Part shown: positions 37,776 through 46,540 of the stretch, piece by piece | How positions within the stretch are numbered: position 1 is the first letter of the stretch | How the letters are laid out: every line of letters begins with the position of its first letter | NCBI GenBank assembly: GCA_944362615.1 | Contig: CALVTM010000001.1 | Location: forward strand, 62,001 to 126,000 | Direction of reading: 5' to 3' | Source of the DNA: an uncultured Clostridia bacterium | GTDB lineage: Bacteria > Bacillota > Clostridia > Christensenellales > Pumilibacteraceae | Length of the DNA stretch: 64,000 bases | Notes under the pieces: model-generated | Database searches by the model: none | Told to the model about the DNA's origin: nothing | The model's input: the letters and a program-made list of their open reading frames with translations, nothing else | Position numbers and translations under genes: made by a program

Positions 37776-38328
37776 TACCGTCGATACCCTCGATGATCTC
37801 TTTTGCTATATCTTTTTTAGTACGCCGCTCACACATCGCCCTGCGCTCTATTTCCTTATGGGCTTGTTCCTCAGTCATTCCGCCAAACGCAAGAATACAT
37901 TTCGCTCTCGATATGATCCTGAGCGTCTCCAGCCTGTCTTTAAGATCGGCGTTCTCCCTCAGCAGTTTTTCATATCTGTAAGCTACGCCGAGGGCTGCCC
38001 TTAGCGCAACGTATACCGTCGCTTTAGTCAGCGGCCGCTCCGCTACGAGCACGCCCCGGTCGTATAATTCATATAATTCGTCACCGCCGCTCTTAGGCAA
38101 AAATGCCGTTCCTACGCAATTTTCAGCCAATATAAAGCAGACGTCACGGAAACCGATATCCATGCTGTCAGCATAGATGACCGCCGCTCCGAATACACAT
38201 TGCCCGATCAGCGTTTTTGCCTGCTGAATGTTATGCGCTCTTAACGCCCGGTGATTACCGCATACGGCAAGCAGCTGTAATACGACGGAATATACTTTAT
38301 CGGATGAAGAAAGTACCAATACGTTCAA
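37762..38328 (-). CDS. ANTAR-domain RNA-binding antiterminator
   Basis: 188 aa. Residues 1-115 look like a degenerate receiver (MNVLVLSSSDKVYSV, with no clear phosphoacceptor Asp). A coiled segment (ENADLKDRLETLRIISRAK) follows, then the ANTAR three-helix domain (AKCILAFGGMTEEQAHKEIERRAM). The start codon is TTG 38328 with GGGAGG 7 nt upstream. ANTAR proteins bind paired hexaloop hairpins and prevent termination; clostridial members such as NitR adjoin glutamine synthetase. Control of this operon by nitrogen status is inference. Confidence 0.85.
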   Translation of the reverse strand: MNVLVLSSSDKVYSVVLQLLAVCGNHRALRAHNIQQAKTLIGQCVFGAAVIYADSMDIGFRDVCFILAENCVGTAFLPKSGGDELYELYDRGVLVAERPLTKATVYVALRAALGVAYRYEKLLRENADLKDRLETLRIISRAKCILAFGGMTEEQAHKEIERRAMCERRTKKDIAKEIIEGIDGNEKN

Positions 38329-38364
38329 ATATTCCCTCCCGTTTGCTGCCGCCTGCCGCGCATT

Positions 38365-39552
38365 TTAATATCCTGCCGCTATTATATCTTCTCTGCCTGT
38401 TCTGCTTGCTAATCTGCGTTTATATGCAAAATATTTCTCAAGATACTCTGCCGGCAGATTCCGCCGTATGAAATCCGAATTCTCAGCCGTGTCAAGTGCT
38501 GCGCTCAGAGACGTCGGCATCGGAACAGACTCCGGCAGTTTCTTTCCCGTCATTCCCTCTTCGCCTGCCGCAAGTATAAGCGCAAGCGAAGTAAACGGAT
38601 TACATGCCGTGTCAGCGAACATTATTTCCACCTTACCGCCGCTCTGCACTCTTACCGCCGGCTTCCTATCGTCCGATCCGTTACCGCACGGAGTCGTCGG
38701 AAGCGCAAGTCTGTCATAAGAATTGCCTACGGGGTTTGTGAAAGCTGCAAGTTCACTCATGCGCGCTGTCACGCCTCTCGCAAACGCCTCCGCGTACTTT
38801 TCACCCGCCGGTTTACCATTATTATACAATGCCGCAACTATACGGAAATTGCTTCCGACTTCACCGTCTTTCGGGCATGGAGCAAACGACGCGTAAAGTC
38901 CGTTAGTATAAGCAATATTTCTTACGGCACTGCGGAACAGCATCGTGTTGACCGCGCTCATATACGGAACGCATTCACGGAATATTACCGCGTTCTGACC
39001 TCTGCCTTTTTCATGATGAGAGGATAGCGGCTGCATTCCCATGCTTTCGAGATTGAATACTATGTCACGGCGCAGATTTTCACATCTGTCACGCGGAGCC
39101 GCATCGAGATAACCCGCATTGTCCACAGGTATCAATGTCGGCTCGCCGCTCTCATCAGTGCGGAAAATGTAGAACTCACTTTCCGTCGTCATGCGCACAC
39201 CGCATCCCGTACTCTCCATAAAACGCTTGTCCGCAAGCTCAACTATGTCTCCGCAGTCACAGCCGAACGGCTTGCCATCCACTCTGCGGACCTTACACAT
39301 GACGCTGACCACGGCTCCTGACGACGGACGCCACGGCATAGTTGTGAATGTTTCCGGACGCGGTATCAGCAAAAGATCGCTATCCGCACCGAATACAACC
39401 GGATCGATTACAAACCCGTCCGCCGTTTCCGCAAAATGCGATGCATTGACAGATACGTTTCTGTGTCGTCCGAGCAAATCACTGAAAGATAACTTGACGA
39501 ACTTTACGCCGTTATCTTCAATGTATTCGTGTATTTCGCTGATGTTTCTCAT
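38365..39552 (-). CDS. Glutamine synthetase-like protein, short and partly degenerate
   Basis: 395 aa, about 50 shorter than GlnA. The beta-grasp N-terminus (VKFVKLSFSDLLGRHRNVSV) and the C-terminal ANPYLALAVLLAAG-like block (CNPFTSLALILAAG) mark the family. Some active-site parts remain: TESEFYIF, SHHEKGRGQ and an Arg in DDRKPAVRV. Others are altered: GSGMH is GSNFR, the DGSSIEGF metal and loop region is replaced by VIDPVVFGADSD, and the ELR near the end is VEIMF. It may be a glutamine sensor or use another substrate (gamma-glutamyl ligase) rather than make glutamine. CGGAG precedes ATG 39552. Confidence 0.75.
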   Translation of the reverse strand: MRNISEIHEYIEDNGVKFVKLSFSDLLGRHRNVSVNASHFAETADGFVIDPVVFGADSDLLLIPRPETFTTMPWRPSSGAVVSVMCKVRRVDGKPFGCDCGDIVELADKRFMESTGCGVRMTTESEFYIFRTDESGEPTLIPVDNAGYLDAAPRDRCENLRRDIVFNLESMGMQPLSSHHEKGRGQNAVIFRECVPYMSAVNTMLFRSAVRNIAYTNGLYASFAPCPKDGEVGSNFRIVAALYNNGKPAGEKYAEAFARGVTARMSELAAFTNPVGNSYDRLALPTTPCGNGSDDRKPAVRVQSGGKVEIMFADTACNPFTSLALILAAGEEGMTGKKLPESVPMPTSLSAALDTAENSDFIRRNLPAEYLEKYFAYKRRLASRTGREDIIAAGY

Positions 39553-39593
39553 GTCATCTCCGTTTTTTATGCCGTTTATGTCCGTTATTTTGA

Positions 39594-39615
39594 GAAAAAA
39601 TCACCTTACGGTGAC
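39594..39615 (-). terminator. Hairpin terminator between pgm and the glutamine synthetase-like gene
   Basis: On the minus strand, GTCACC-GTAA-GGTGAT followed by T5-T6 and CTC. The glutamine synthetase-like start is 42 nt further on, and I see no promoter in that gap. Confidence 0.75.
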
Positions 39616-39625
39616 TTTTCCCCAT

Positions 39626-41287
39626 TTATGCGAATATTCTGTCAATATCCGAAACAGCCGCAGCAAACAACGCTGCATTCTCCTCTTCGTTCTTAGCCGC
39701 CGTAATGTAGAATTTGATAAGAGGTTCCGTTCCGGACGGACGAACTATAACGGTAAGTCCGTTATCCGTTTCATAAAGCATAACGTCCGCTTTGGGAACG
39801 TCGTACTCCGTCTGGTCAAGGAAATCTACCGCATGCACGACTTTACCGCCGCCTATCTGCGTGATAGGATTTGTACGAAGTCCTTCCATCAGTCCTTTCA
39901 TTTTCTTATTTCCGGACGCGCCTTCGTATTTCTTGGAAATATTTTTGTGCTCATATTTTCCATACATGGAATAAATGCTATTAAGCTGATCAATGAGCGT
40001 TCTGTTTTCCGTCTTGTAATATGCTGCCATCTCGGCTATCATTATCGACGCTACGACCGCATCTTTGTCACGGCAATGCGTACCGATAAGGTATCCGTAA
40101 CTCTCTTCGAAACCGAGTACGAATCTGTCGGCATTGCCCCCGTTAGCACCCAGCTTGTTTATGACATTACCTATCCACTTGAAACCGGTAAGTACGGGAA
40201 CGACCTTGACTCCGAAATGAGCAGCTATTTTATCCACGAGCGACGTCGTTACGATAGTACGGACGACCGTTGCACCGTAAGGCAGACCCCAGCGCGCATA
40301 CTTGGTACCGAGCACATAATCGGTAAGAAGTACGCCTACTTCATTACCCGTAAGAAGTACGAACTCACCGTTATGCTTTACCGCTATACCTACGCGGTCA
40401 CAGTCGGGGTCCGTCGCAAGAACAAGATCCGCGCCCTCTTTCTCAGCCTTCTTGATCGCAAGCGCAAGCGCTTCCGGCTTCTCGGGATTGGGGAACGGGC
40501 AGGTCTTGAAATCACCGTCGGGATATCCCTGCTCTTCTACGACAGATACATCGTTGAATCCCCTGTCGCGCAACGCTTCAGGCACAAGATGGAATCCGGC
40601 GCCGTTGAGCGGAGTGTATACTATTCTGAGCGGCTTTGCGTCATTAAGAGACTGAGACTCGACCTCGCAAAGGAATGCGCTGTATACCCACTTATCAATA
40701 TATGAAATAAGTCCCTGCTTTTCGTAATACGCAAATGTGCGCGTCTTTACCTCAAACGGATCTACTTTTTCCACATAAGCTATGATTTCTTCCGCAGCAT
40801 CGTCCAGCACCTGGCAACCGGTATCGTCAAACAGTTTGTAACCGTTGTACTGCTTCGGATTATGGCTTGCCGTTACCATTACACCCATATCGCAGCCCAG
40901 ACGCCTTACAGCGAACGAAAGGAACGGCGTGGGCGACTCCTCTGGAACTATATGTACCCTTATACCGTGAGATGCAAATACCTCAGCCGCCGTCTTTGCA
41001 AATTTGTTGCTCATGTTACGGCTGTCATGGCTGATAGCGACCGACGTCTTACCTGCTGCAACCATTGCAAGAGATACGCCTTCGGTAACTTTACGGATGT
41101 TGTATATATTAAGGCAGTTGGTACCTACTCCGAGAATCCCTCTCATACCGCCCGTGCCGAATTCAAGATCTTTGTAAAAAGCATTCTCGATAGCAACAGG
41201 ATCATTTTCCATTTTTTCGAGCTGTTTGAGAAGGCTTTTATCAGTTACCTTCTGCTTCCACTCATTGAACTTTTCAATACTCTTCAT
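39626..41287 (-). CDS. pgm: Phosphoglucomutase/phosphomannomutase
   Basis: 553-aa alpha-D-phosphohexomutase. The start is ATG 41287 (MKSIEKFNEWKQ) with GGAGG 5 nt upstream; an ATG four codons earlier overlaps that site. The phosphoserine loop is VTASHNPKQYNGYK, the metal loop DPDCDRVG, the sugar loop GFEESYGYL, and the phosphate loop RPSGTEPLIKF. The long Firmicute-type PgcA layout favours glucose 1-/6-phosphate interconversion. Confidence 0.93.
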   Translation of the reverse strand: MKSIEKFNEWKQKVTDKSLLKQLEKMENDPVAIENAFYKDLEFGTGGMRGILGVGTNCLNIYNIRKVTEGVSLAMVAAGKTSVAISHDSRNMSNKFAKTAAEVFASHGIRVHIVPEESPTPFLSFAVRRLGCDMGVMVTASHNPKQYNGYKLFDDTGCQVLDDAAEEIIAYVEKVDPFEVKTRTFAYYEKQGLISYIDKWVYSAFLCEVESQSLNDAKPLRIVYTPLNGAGFHLVPEALRDRGFNDVSVVEEQGYPDGDFKTCPFPNPEKPEALALAIKKAEKEGADLVLATDPDCDRVGIAVKHNGEFVLLTGNEVGVLLTDYVLGTKYARWGLPYGATVVRTIVTTSLVDKIAAHFGVKVVPVLTGFKWIGNVINKLGANGGNADRFVLGFEESYGYLIGTHCRDKDAVVASIMIAEMAAYYKTENRTLIDQLNSIYSMYGKYEHKNISKKYEGASGNKKMKGLMEGLRTNPITQIGGGKVVHAVDFLDQTEYDVPKADVMLYETDNGLTVIVRPSGTEPLIKFYITAAKNEEENAALFAAAVSDIDRIFA

Positions 41288-41358
41288 TTTCGCCTCCATT
41301 TTTTAATGCCGATTTCACGACATAATATTTCCATCTTCCCCATGGATGTTCATTATAA

Positions 41359-41388
41359 ATAATACCATAAAGTCAAACTCTTTGTCAA
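41359..41388 (-). promoter_or_regulatory. Promoter of pgm
   Basis: -35 TTGACA (41388-41383), 18-bp spacer, -10 TATTAT (41364-41359); leader about 65 nt. Confidence 0.65.
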
Positions 41389-41437
41389 TTCATTATAGCG
41401 GAAAATTAATAGCGTCCGTTATAATTTGTGCAACCGG

Positions 41438-41466
41438 AAAAAGGGAAACGGTCGTTTCCGTTTCCC
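41438..41466 (-). terminator. Intrinsic terminator of the cca-to-divIVA-like operon
   Basis: Nine-base-pair stem (41443-41451 with 41458-41466), 6-nt loop, T5 run on the minus strand. Confidence 0.9.
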
Positions 41467-41473
41467 TTTCAGA

Positions 41474-42055
41474 TTATTTATTTTCGCCGTCAAACATAAG
41501 CCCGAGATCATGCAGTATTTTCTCCAGATCGTCATCCGGATGAGCCGCCGCATCGTAATCGAAACTCTCATCGTCTTCGGCACTTTCACCGGCAAGATGC
41601 TGCTCTATCATACCTACCGGGTCAAATCCCGCAGTACGCAGTTTGTCCGCCGGAACTTCATCTGATTCGCCAAGCAGTCTGACTATTTCCTCACCCAACT
41701 CTCCGGCATGTTCAAGAGTGTCGTCAAGCGGATACTTTTCAAGTATCCGCGCATAGTATCCCACCCAGCGACGATGGAACTTGCGTAACGATGCAAGTTC
41801 TTTGGCGACTTTTCGCCGGGTAAGCTTTTCTATTTCATCCGCCTTACCCAGTGCGGATTCTATCGCTTTACTTATCTGATCTTTTCTTTTTTCGTATTCC
41901 GCAAGCGCTGCTTCCGCTTTTGCCAGTTCATCTTTGAGTTCGAAAATCCTGTCTCGTTGAGAGAGCAACGTCTCATCATACGTCTCACGGACGCGTTTGA
42001 AATATTGCTCGACTTCTTCGGGATCGTACCCGTTCCTGACATTGCGGAATCTCAT
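41474..42055 (-). CDS. DivIVA-domain-like coiled-coil protein
   Basis: 193 aa. The N-terminus FRNVRNGYDPEEVEQYFKRV matches the DivIVA-type motif (xxGYDxxEVDxFL) without the usual hydrophobic start. Coiled coil about residues 25-80, then a basic helical part, and an acidic C-terminus (ESAEDDESFDYDAA). DivIVA-type proteins mark curved membrane at poles and septa; here the missing membrane-inserting residues make the role uncertain. It overlaps pncB by 4 bp. Confidence 0.72.
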   Translation of the reverse strand: MRFRNVRNGYDPEEVEQYFKRVRETYDETLLSQRDRIFELKDELAKAEAALAEYEKRKDQISKAIESALGKADEIEKLTRRKVAKELASLRKFHRRWVGYYARILEKYPLDDTLEHAGELGEEIVRLLGESDEVPADKLRTAGFDPVGMIEQHLAGESAEDDESFDYDAAAHPDDDLEKILHDLGLMFDGENK

Positions 42056-43485
42056 GCTCTGCCTCCCGTGTGTTCTGCGATCAGCCTGCTCTTAAGCTCG
42101 TAAAGCCCGTCCGAAAGATCCACCTTATATATCTCCGGATTTACATTACGCATATACTCATCCCAGAAAGACGCCTTCTCCCTCTCCGCGTATTTTGCGG
42201 ATTCGGAAAGCGCGGGAGGATCGTAAACGCGTTGTCCGTTTTTGTAGACCGGTACAAGAAGTTTTCTCATTGAGTACACGTCAAGCGTCGTGCTCTTCCA
42301 CCTCATCGTCGGATGAGTGAGCGTGAGCGGTTTCGTACCGTCATATATCTCGTCATCCAGAGATATAAGATCGGCAAACGCCTTGCCGTCTCCGTCATAA
42401 ACGCGGTACAGCGTTTTGAATCCCGGATTGGTTATCTTATCGTGAGTGTCACTTATTTTGATCTTGGGGATCCTTACTCCGTTTTCGGTAAGCTCCGCAA
42501 GTTTGTACACGCCTCCGAGTGAAGGCATACTTTCACTGGTTATCAGACGTGTGCCCACACCGTAAGCATCTATCCTCGCGCCCTGTTCATTAAGCGACGA
42601 TATTACATACTCGTCCAGGTCACATGACGCAAATATGATCGCATCCTTGTGCCCTGCGTCGTCCAGCATCTTTCTCGCCTTTTTGGAAAGATAAGCAAGG
42701 TCGCCGCTGTCAAGTCGTATTCCGACCGGCTTTTTACCTCTGCTCTTTAATTCATCAAATACCTTTATCGCATTCGGTACGCCGCTGCGAAGCGTGTCAT
42801 ATGTATCGACAAGGAGCAAAGTATTATCGGGATATATCTCCGCGAACTTGCGGAATGCCTCCAGCTCGCTGTCAAAACTCATTACCCAGCTATGCGCCAT
42901 AGTACCTTTTATCGGGATATCGAAAAGCTGACCGGCAAGCACGTTGCTGGTGCCTCCGCAGCCGCCGATTATGCTCGCTCTCGCGCCGTATATTCCCGCA
43001 TCCGGTCCCTGCGCTCTGCGTAATCCGAATTCGGATACGCTCGCATTTCCGGCGCTTTTCTTGACCCTGCTCGCTTTTGTCGCTATCAGCGTCTGGTGAT
43101 TGATGATATTGAGCAAAGCCGGTTCTATAAGCTGCGCCTGTGACAACGGCGCGCGCACTATGACTATCGGCTCATTCGGGAACACAAGCGTGCCTTCGGG
43201 TACGGCAAATATGTCGCCCGTGAATTTGAAAGAACGCAGTTCGGAAAGAAATTTATCGTTGAAACCTGCAGCTTCTTTAAGATATTTTATATCTTCTTCA
43301 TCAAAATGCAGATTATCTATATACTCAATCGCCTGCGCAAGTCCTGCGGCGACCGCATATGATATCTGACCTTGCTGGCGGAAGAACAAATCAAATACCG
43401 CCGTCTTTTCCGCGCTCCCGAGAACGGAATAACCGTTCATCATCGTAAGCTCGTAAAGGTCTGTCATCAGAGAGAGATTACGCAT
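42052..43485 (-). CDS. pncB: Nicotinate phosphoribosyltransferase
   Basis: 477 aa, Preiss-Handler pathway enzyme that makes NaMN from nicotinate and PRPP. Landmarks: LMTDLYELTMMNGY at the N-terminus, FGLRRAQGPDAG, GTMAHSWVMSF with the catalytic His, and GIRLDSGDLAYLSKKAR. GGAGG precedes the ATG. Confidence 0.95.
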   Translation of the reverse strand: MRNLSLMTDLYELTMMNGYSVLGSAEKTAVFDLFFRQQGQISYAVAAGLAQAIEYIDNLHFDEEDIKYLKEAAGFNDKFLSELRSFKFTGDIFAVPEGTLVFPNEPIVIVRAPLSQAQLIEPALLNIINHQTLIATKASRVKKSAGNASVSEFGLRRAQGPDAGIYGARASIIGGCGGTSNVLAGQLFDIPIKGTMAHSWVMSFDSELEAFRKFAEIYPDNTLLLVDTYDTLRSGVPNAIKVFDELKSRGKKPVGIRLDSGDLAYLSKKARKMLDDAGHKDAIIFASCDLDEYVISSLNEQGARIDAYGVGTRLITSESMPSLGGVYKLAELTENGVRIPKIKISDTHDKITNPGFKTLYRVYDGDGKAFADLISLDDEIYDGTKPLTLTHPTMRWKSTTLDVYSMRKLLVPVYKNGQRVYDPPALSESAKYAEREKASFWDEYMRNVNPEIYKVDLSDGLYELKSRLIAEHTGGRA

Positions 43486-43488
43486 TTC

Positions 43489-44019
43489 TCATTCCTCCGT
43501 AGTTCCGCGTACGGCAAGCGCAACATAAAGCGCCGCAAGTCCCGCAAACATTATCAGCGCGGGAATTATTATACGCATACCCACCAGACCGAAAGACATC
43601 AAAGAAAGCAATACGGCAGGCACGCCGAACAGTATTATAAGCCGAATATGAAATTTATACTCGCCGCTCAGGAACATTGTCGCCACTGACGCTATCGCCG
43701 GAGCAAGTATATACGTCGGCCACAGTTCAGCATAACCTACGGCAGAATAATGCGCGACAAAAGATACGGCTGAGCATACAAGAAAAAGTATTGACAGATA
43801 CATGGTTACCGTGTTGTACTGTATCACCGAACTTATAAACAGTATCAAACCGATCGCGGCAAGTATAACGGGAAGTATCAGCTTGCTCATATCTATATCC
43901 GTCGCCATGCCGAGCGCAAACAATACCGCACCGGTCGCTATGAGAACTACTGCCGCGGTTATGTTCGACGCAAGTTTTTTTGCGCGCGGTATCTCCTTAT
44001 ACGTCTCTTCATCCGTCAT
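43489..44019 (-). CDS. Six-helix membrane protein of unknown function
   Basis: 176 aa with six predicted membrane segments from residue 18 to 170 and a short charged N-terminus (MTDEETYKEIPRAKK). I recognise no family or catalytic motif. It overlaps the lgt end by 11 bp, has GGAGA upstream, and is followed 4 bp later by pncB. Confidence 0.7.
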   Translation of the reverse strand: MTDEETYKEIPRAKKLASNITAAVVLIATGAVLFALGMATDIDMSKLILPVILAAIGLILFISSVIQYNTVTMYLSILFLVCSAVSFVAHYSAVGYAELWPTYILAPAIASVATMFLSGEYKFHIRLIILFGVPAVLLSLMSFGLVGMRIIIPALIMFAGLAALYVALAVRGTTEE

Positions 44020-45163
44020 TTTCGTCTCCTTTCGTATCCGCGCTGACGTCCGGCGTCTTTATCGGATTGCCTTCTGCGTCAACATGAGGATGCGCGTATA
44101 TAGTTTTATTATATTCAAAATATTCGTCGTTCAGCTTATCTTTGTCAACGGCGATCATTATTTTCTTCCTGGCAAGTACGGCGCGTATTATATATTGAGC
44201 TATCCATATAACTCCTGCCGCTATCATCAGTATACTCGTGAACTGAGATACTCCGAAGCCGTCTCCGTGTCCGCCCATAAGTTGCAGCTTCTGATCGCCT
44301 TCACGGAATGCTTCCAGCGTACATCTGCCTATACCGTACCAGATACAGTATACCGATATGAAAAATCCGTTGAAACACTTTTTGTCAGACAGCCGAAGCG
44401 CAAGCAGAGGCACGAACATTATGAAGCACCATATGGACTCTATAAACGGATTGCCGAGATGATACGTCACTCCGTTATCATATGAATACGAGAACGGAAA
44501 CAACGCAAAGTCCACTTCTATGCCATAGCAGCAGTGAGCGAAATAGCAGCCGAAACGTCCTATGCACTGACCGAGAAGCACGAAAGGCGCAGCTATATCA
44601 AGTAACTGTGAAATACTTACTTTGGGGTGTTTCATCAGCTTCTGCCAGAACAGCATAGCTAAAACTATTCCTACCGCCGCTCCGAACAGACCGCCTATAA
44701 CAGCCAGCCCGCCGAACTTGCCAAGTATTTCATTGAAAGTAAGCTCACTTAAATTTTTCGTGCCTATTATATTACTGATACCATAATATAATATCGCACC
44801 GATAAATGCGCATGGAACAGCGAAAATCACATAGTCAAAAACCAGATCGCTGTAGTATCCCTGCTTAATAGCGGCAAACATTCCCAGCTCAACACACAGA
44901 ATTATAGCTACGGCTATGATATAACCGTACCAATTCATTTCGCCGCCGCCGTTATCGAACTTATTCATGTCTTCGGGAAACATATCGTTTATCGAAAGAC
45001 ATATAAGCACCAGCGTCATCAACGCTATAAGACATGCCGTTAAAAGAAATATGATAAGAAACCTTTCATTCAGCGAACGCTTATAAAAGGTGGCAAAAAA
45101 TCCTTTTTTCTCCGGTGTCGGCTTTTCCTTAGCAGGGTCAACATTGTTTTTTTCCGGTTCCAT
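44009..45163 (-). CDS. lgt: Prolipoprotein diacylglyceryl transferase
   Basis: 384 aa, longer than usual (about 260-300). The start is ATG 45163 (MEPEKNN) with GGAGGG 7 nt upstream. An N-terminal cytoplasmic extension and an extra membrane segment (FLIIFLLTACLIALM) precede the Lgt core: GGLFGAAVG, the signature GRFGCYFAHCCYG with its essential Arg, GNPFIESIW and RCTLEAFREGD. It adds diacylglycerol to lipoprotein Cys; LspA at 18361 acts next. Confidence 0.9.
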   Translation of the reverse strand: MEPEKNNVDPAKEKPTPEKKGFFATFYKRSLNERFLIIFLLTACLIALMTLVLICLSINDMFPEDMNKFDNGGGEMNWYGYIIAVAIILCVELGMFAAIKQGYYSDLVFDYVIFAVPCAFIGAILYYGISNIIGTKNLSELTFNEILGKFGGLAVIGGLFGAAVGIVLAMLFWQKLMKHPKVSISQLLDIAAPFVLLGQCIGRFGCYFAHCCYGIEVDFALFPFSYSYDNGVTYHLGNPFIESIWCFIMFVPLLALRLSDKKCFNGFFISVYCIWYGIGRCTLEAFREGDQKLQLMGGHGDGFGVSQFTSILMIAAGVIWIAQYIIRAVLARKKIMIAVDKDKLNDEYFEYNKTIYAHPHVDAEGNPIKTPDVSADTKGDENDG

Positions 45164-45281
45164 CGGAAACCCTCCGCCCAATCCAATTATAGTAAGCACG
45201 GTTCCGTGCATCGTATAAAATATAGTATATAATAATGCGGAATGATTGTCAATCCTTTTTTTCAGTCAGCCGCCGGCGTTG

Positions 45282-46511
45282 TTACGGTGCGATGGCTATC
45301 CTGCCCGCAGCCGCCGCATAACTGTCAGACCTTATGGCGTGCTCCTCCCGTCTGCCGTCCGGATATTCTATCACCAGATACCCGTTGCTGCGGACTGCAG
45401 GCGCACCTCCGCTTATGCGTACTTTCTCCCCGGATGCCATGCCTTCCGTATATGTGCGTTCCGTATCTACGAATTCTTTGTCTGCAGGCCGCTCCCCCAC
45501 ACTGACGGTCTCTGACCGCAACGACAGTTTATACGGCAGCTGTGACGAGTATATCTCCGCGACGGCAGTCCCGCCTTTGGCATACGTTCTTACGAATACC
45601 GGACCGTCGCCCGTATTGATGAACTTCAGATCGCTACCCGATCCGTTTACCATAGCGTCGAAAGACGGATCAACGTAAGTCGGGACCAACGTATGCCTGT
45701 TGACTGCCGTTATTCGCATACCCGCCATTAATGCAGCATTATAAACCGTTGTGGACGCCTGACACACACCGCCGCCCACTCCTTCCGTGTACTCTCCGTC
45801 CATGATTATTTTAGCGCTTTCAAAGCCGTTTGCTGTCGTACGTTTCCCGACTATATTGTTAAATGAAAACGTCTGCCCGGGCATGAGCGTCGTACCGTTT
45901 ATCTTAGACATTGCAAGAGCAATATTATGCGCACGGGAAGCTGTGGACGTCGAGTAGGAAGTCGTAAAGCGCGCCCGTAAACGTGTATATGCCGAAAGCT
46001 CTTCCGCCGTTACGGAAGGGAGTACGGCAACGGGAGATAATGCGACACGCTTTACGCCACGCCGCAATGCAAAATATATATCCGAGTAGACCCTGCTCTC
46101 TTCCAGGCGGTAACCGGGTACGCTCCTGCGTATTTCAAACATAGGCACGCTGTCCGGCATAAATCTTATCTCGCCGTCGACCGGTTCCAGGCGCACATCG
46201 GCAAGCGCTTTTTCCACAGTGCGTTCAAGCAGAGGAAAACAATACAGCAAAGCTTCTTTCGTATTGCTTCCGCCCGCAATAAGATCATCTACTATGCTCA
46301 TACGTTCGGATAATTTCCTGCCTATCCCCCGCTCCTGATAATCCTCAGCTATCGTAAAATCCGGCGGGGACGGGTATTCATCCGTATATTCATACGCGCT
46401 TTCACCGTATTCAAGAACTATAAGTGACGTATTCGGGGTGAGCGCGGGAACGGATGACGATATTATTACAGCGATCATCGCCGCCGCTGCAAACGATATT
46501 AACGGTCTCAT
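45282..46511 (-). CDS. VanW family protein with C-terminal G5-like domain
   Basis: 409 aa. N-terminal membrane anchor (residues 5-26), a variable region, the VanW domain about 200-330 (FSFNNIVGKRTTANGF, EGVGGGVCQASTTVYNAA, NRHTLVPTYVDPSFDA) and a G5-like segment at the end. It is extracytoplasmic. VanW-domain proteins are common at the clostridial cell surface; biochemical function is not established. The start codon lies inside a hairpin. The 118 bp to lgt show no clear signal. Confidence 0.85.
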   Translation of the reverse strand: MRPLISFAAAAMIAVIISSSVPALTPNTSLIVLEYGESAYEYTDEYPSPPDFTIAEDYQERGIGRKLSERMSIVDDLIAGGSNTKEALLYCFPLLERTVEKALADVRLEPVDGEIRFMPDSVPMFEIRRSVPGYRLEESRVYSDIYFALRRGVKRVALSPVAVLPSVTAEELSAYTRLRARFTTSYSTSTASRAHNIALAMSKINGTTLMPGQTFSFNNIVGKRTTANGFESAKIIMDGEYTEGVGGGVCQASTTVYNAALMAGMRITAVNRHTLVPTYVDPSFDAMVNGSGSDLKFINTGDGPVFVRTYAKGGTAVAEIYSSQLPYKLSLRSETVSVGERPADKEFVDTERTYTEGMASGEKVRISGGAPAVRSNGYLVIEYPDGRREEHAIRSDSYAAAAGRIAIAP

Positions 46512-46528
46512 ACCTATAATATGAGACC
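46504..46528 (-). promoter_or_regulatory. Hairpin enclosing the vanW-type start codon
   Basis: Perfect 9-bp inverted repeat GGTCTCATA / TATGAGACC (46504-46512 and 46520-46528). On the minus strand the ATG (46511-46509) sits in the 3' arm, so folding would hide the start codon. Confidence 0.7.
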
Positions 46529-46540
46529 GCCTGACCGCAA

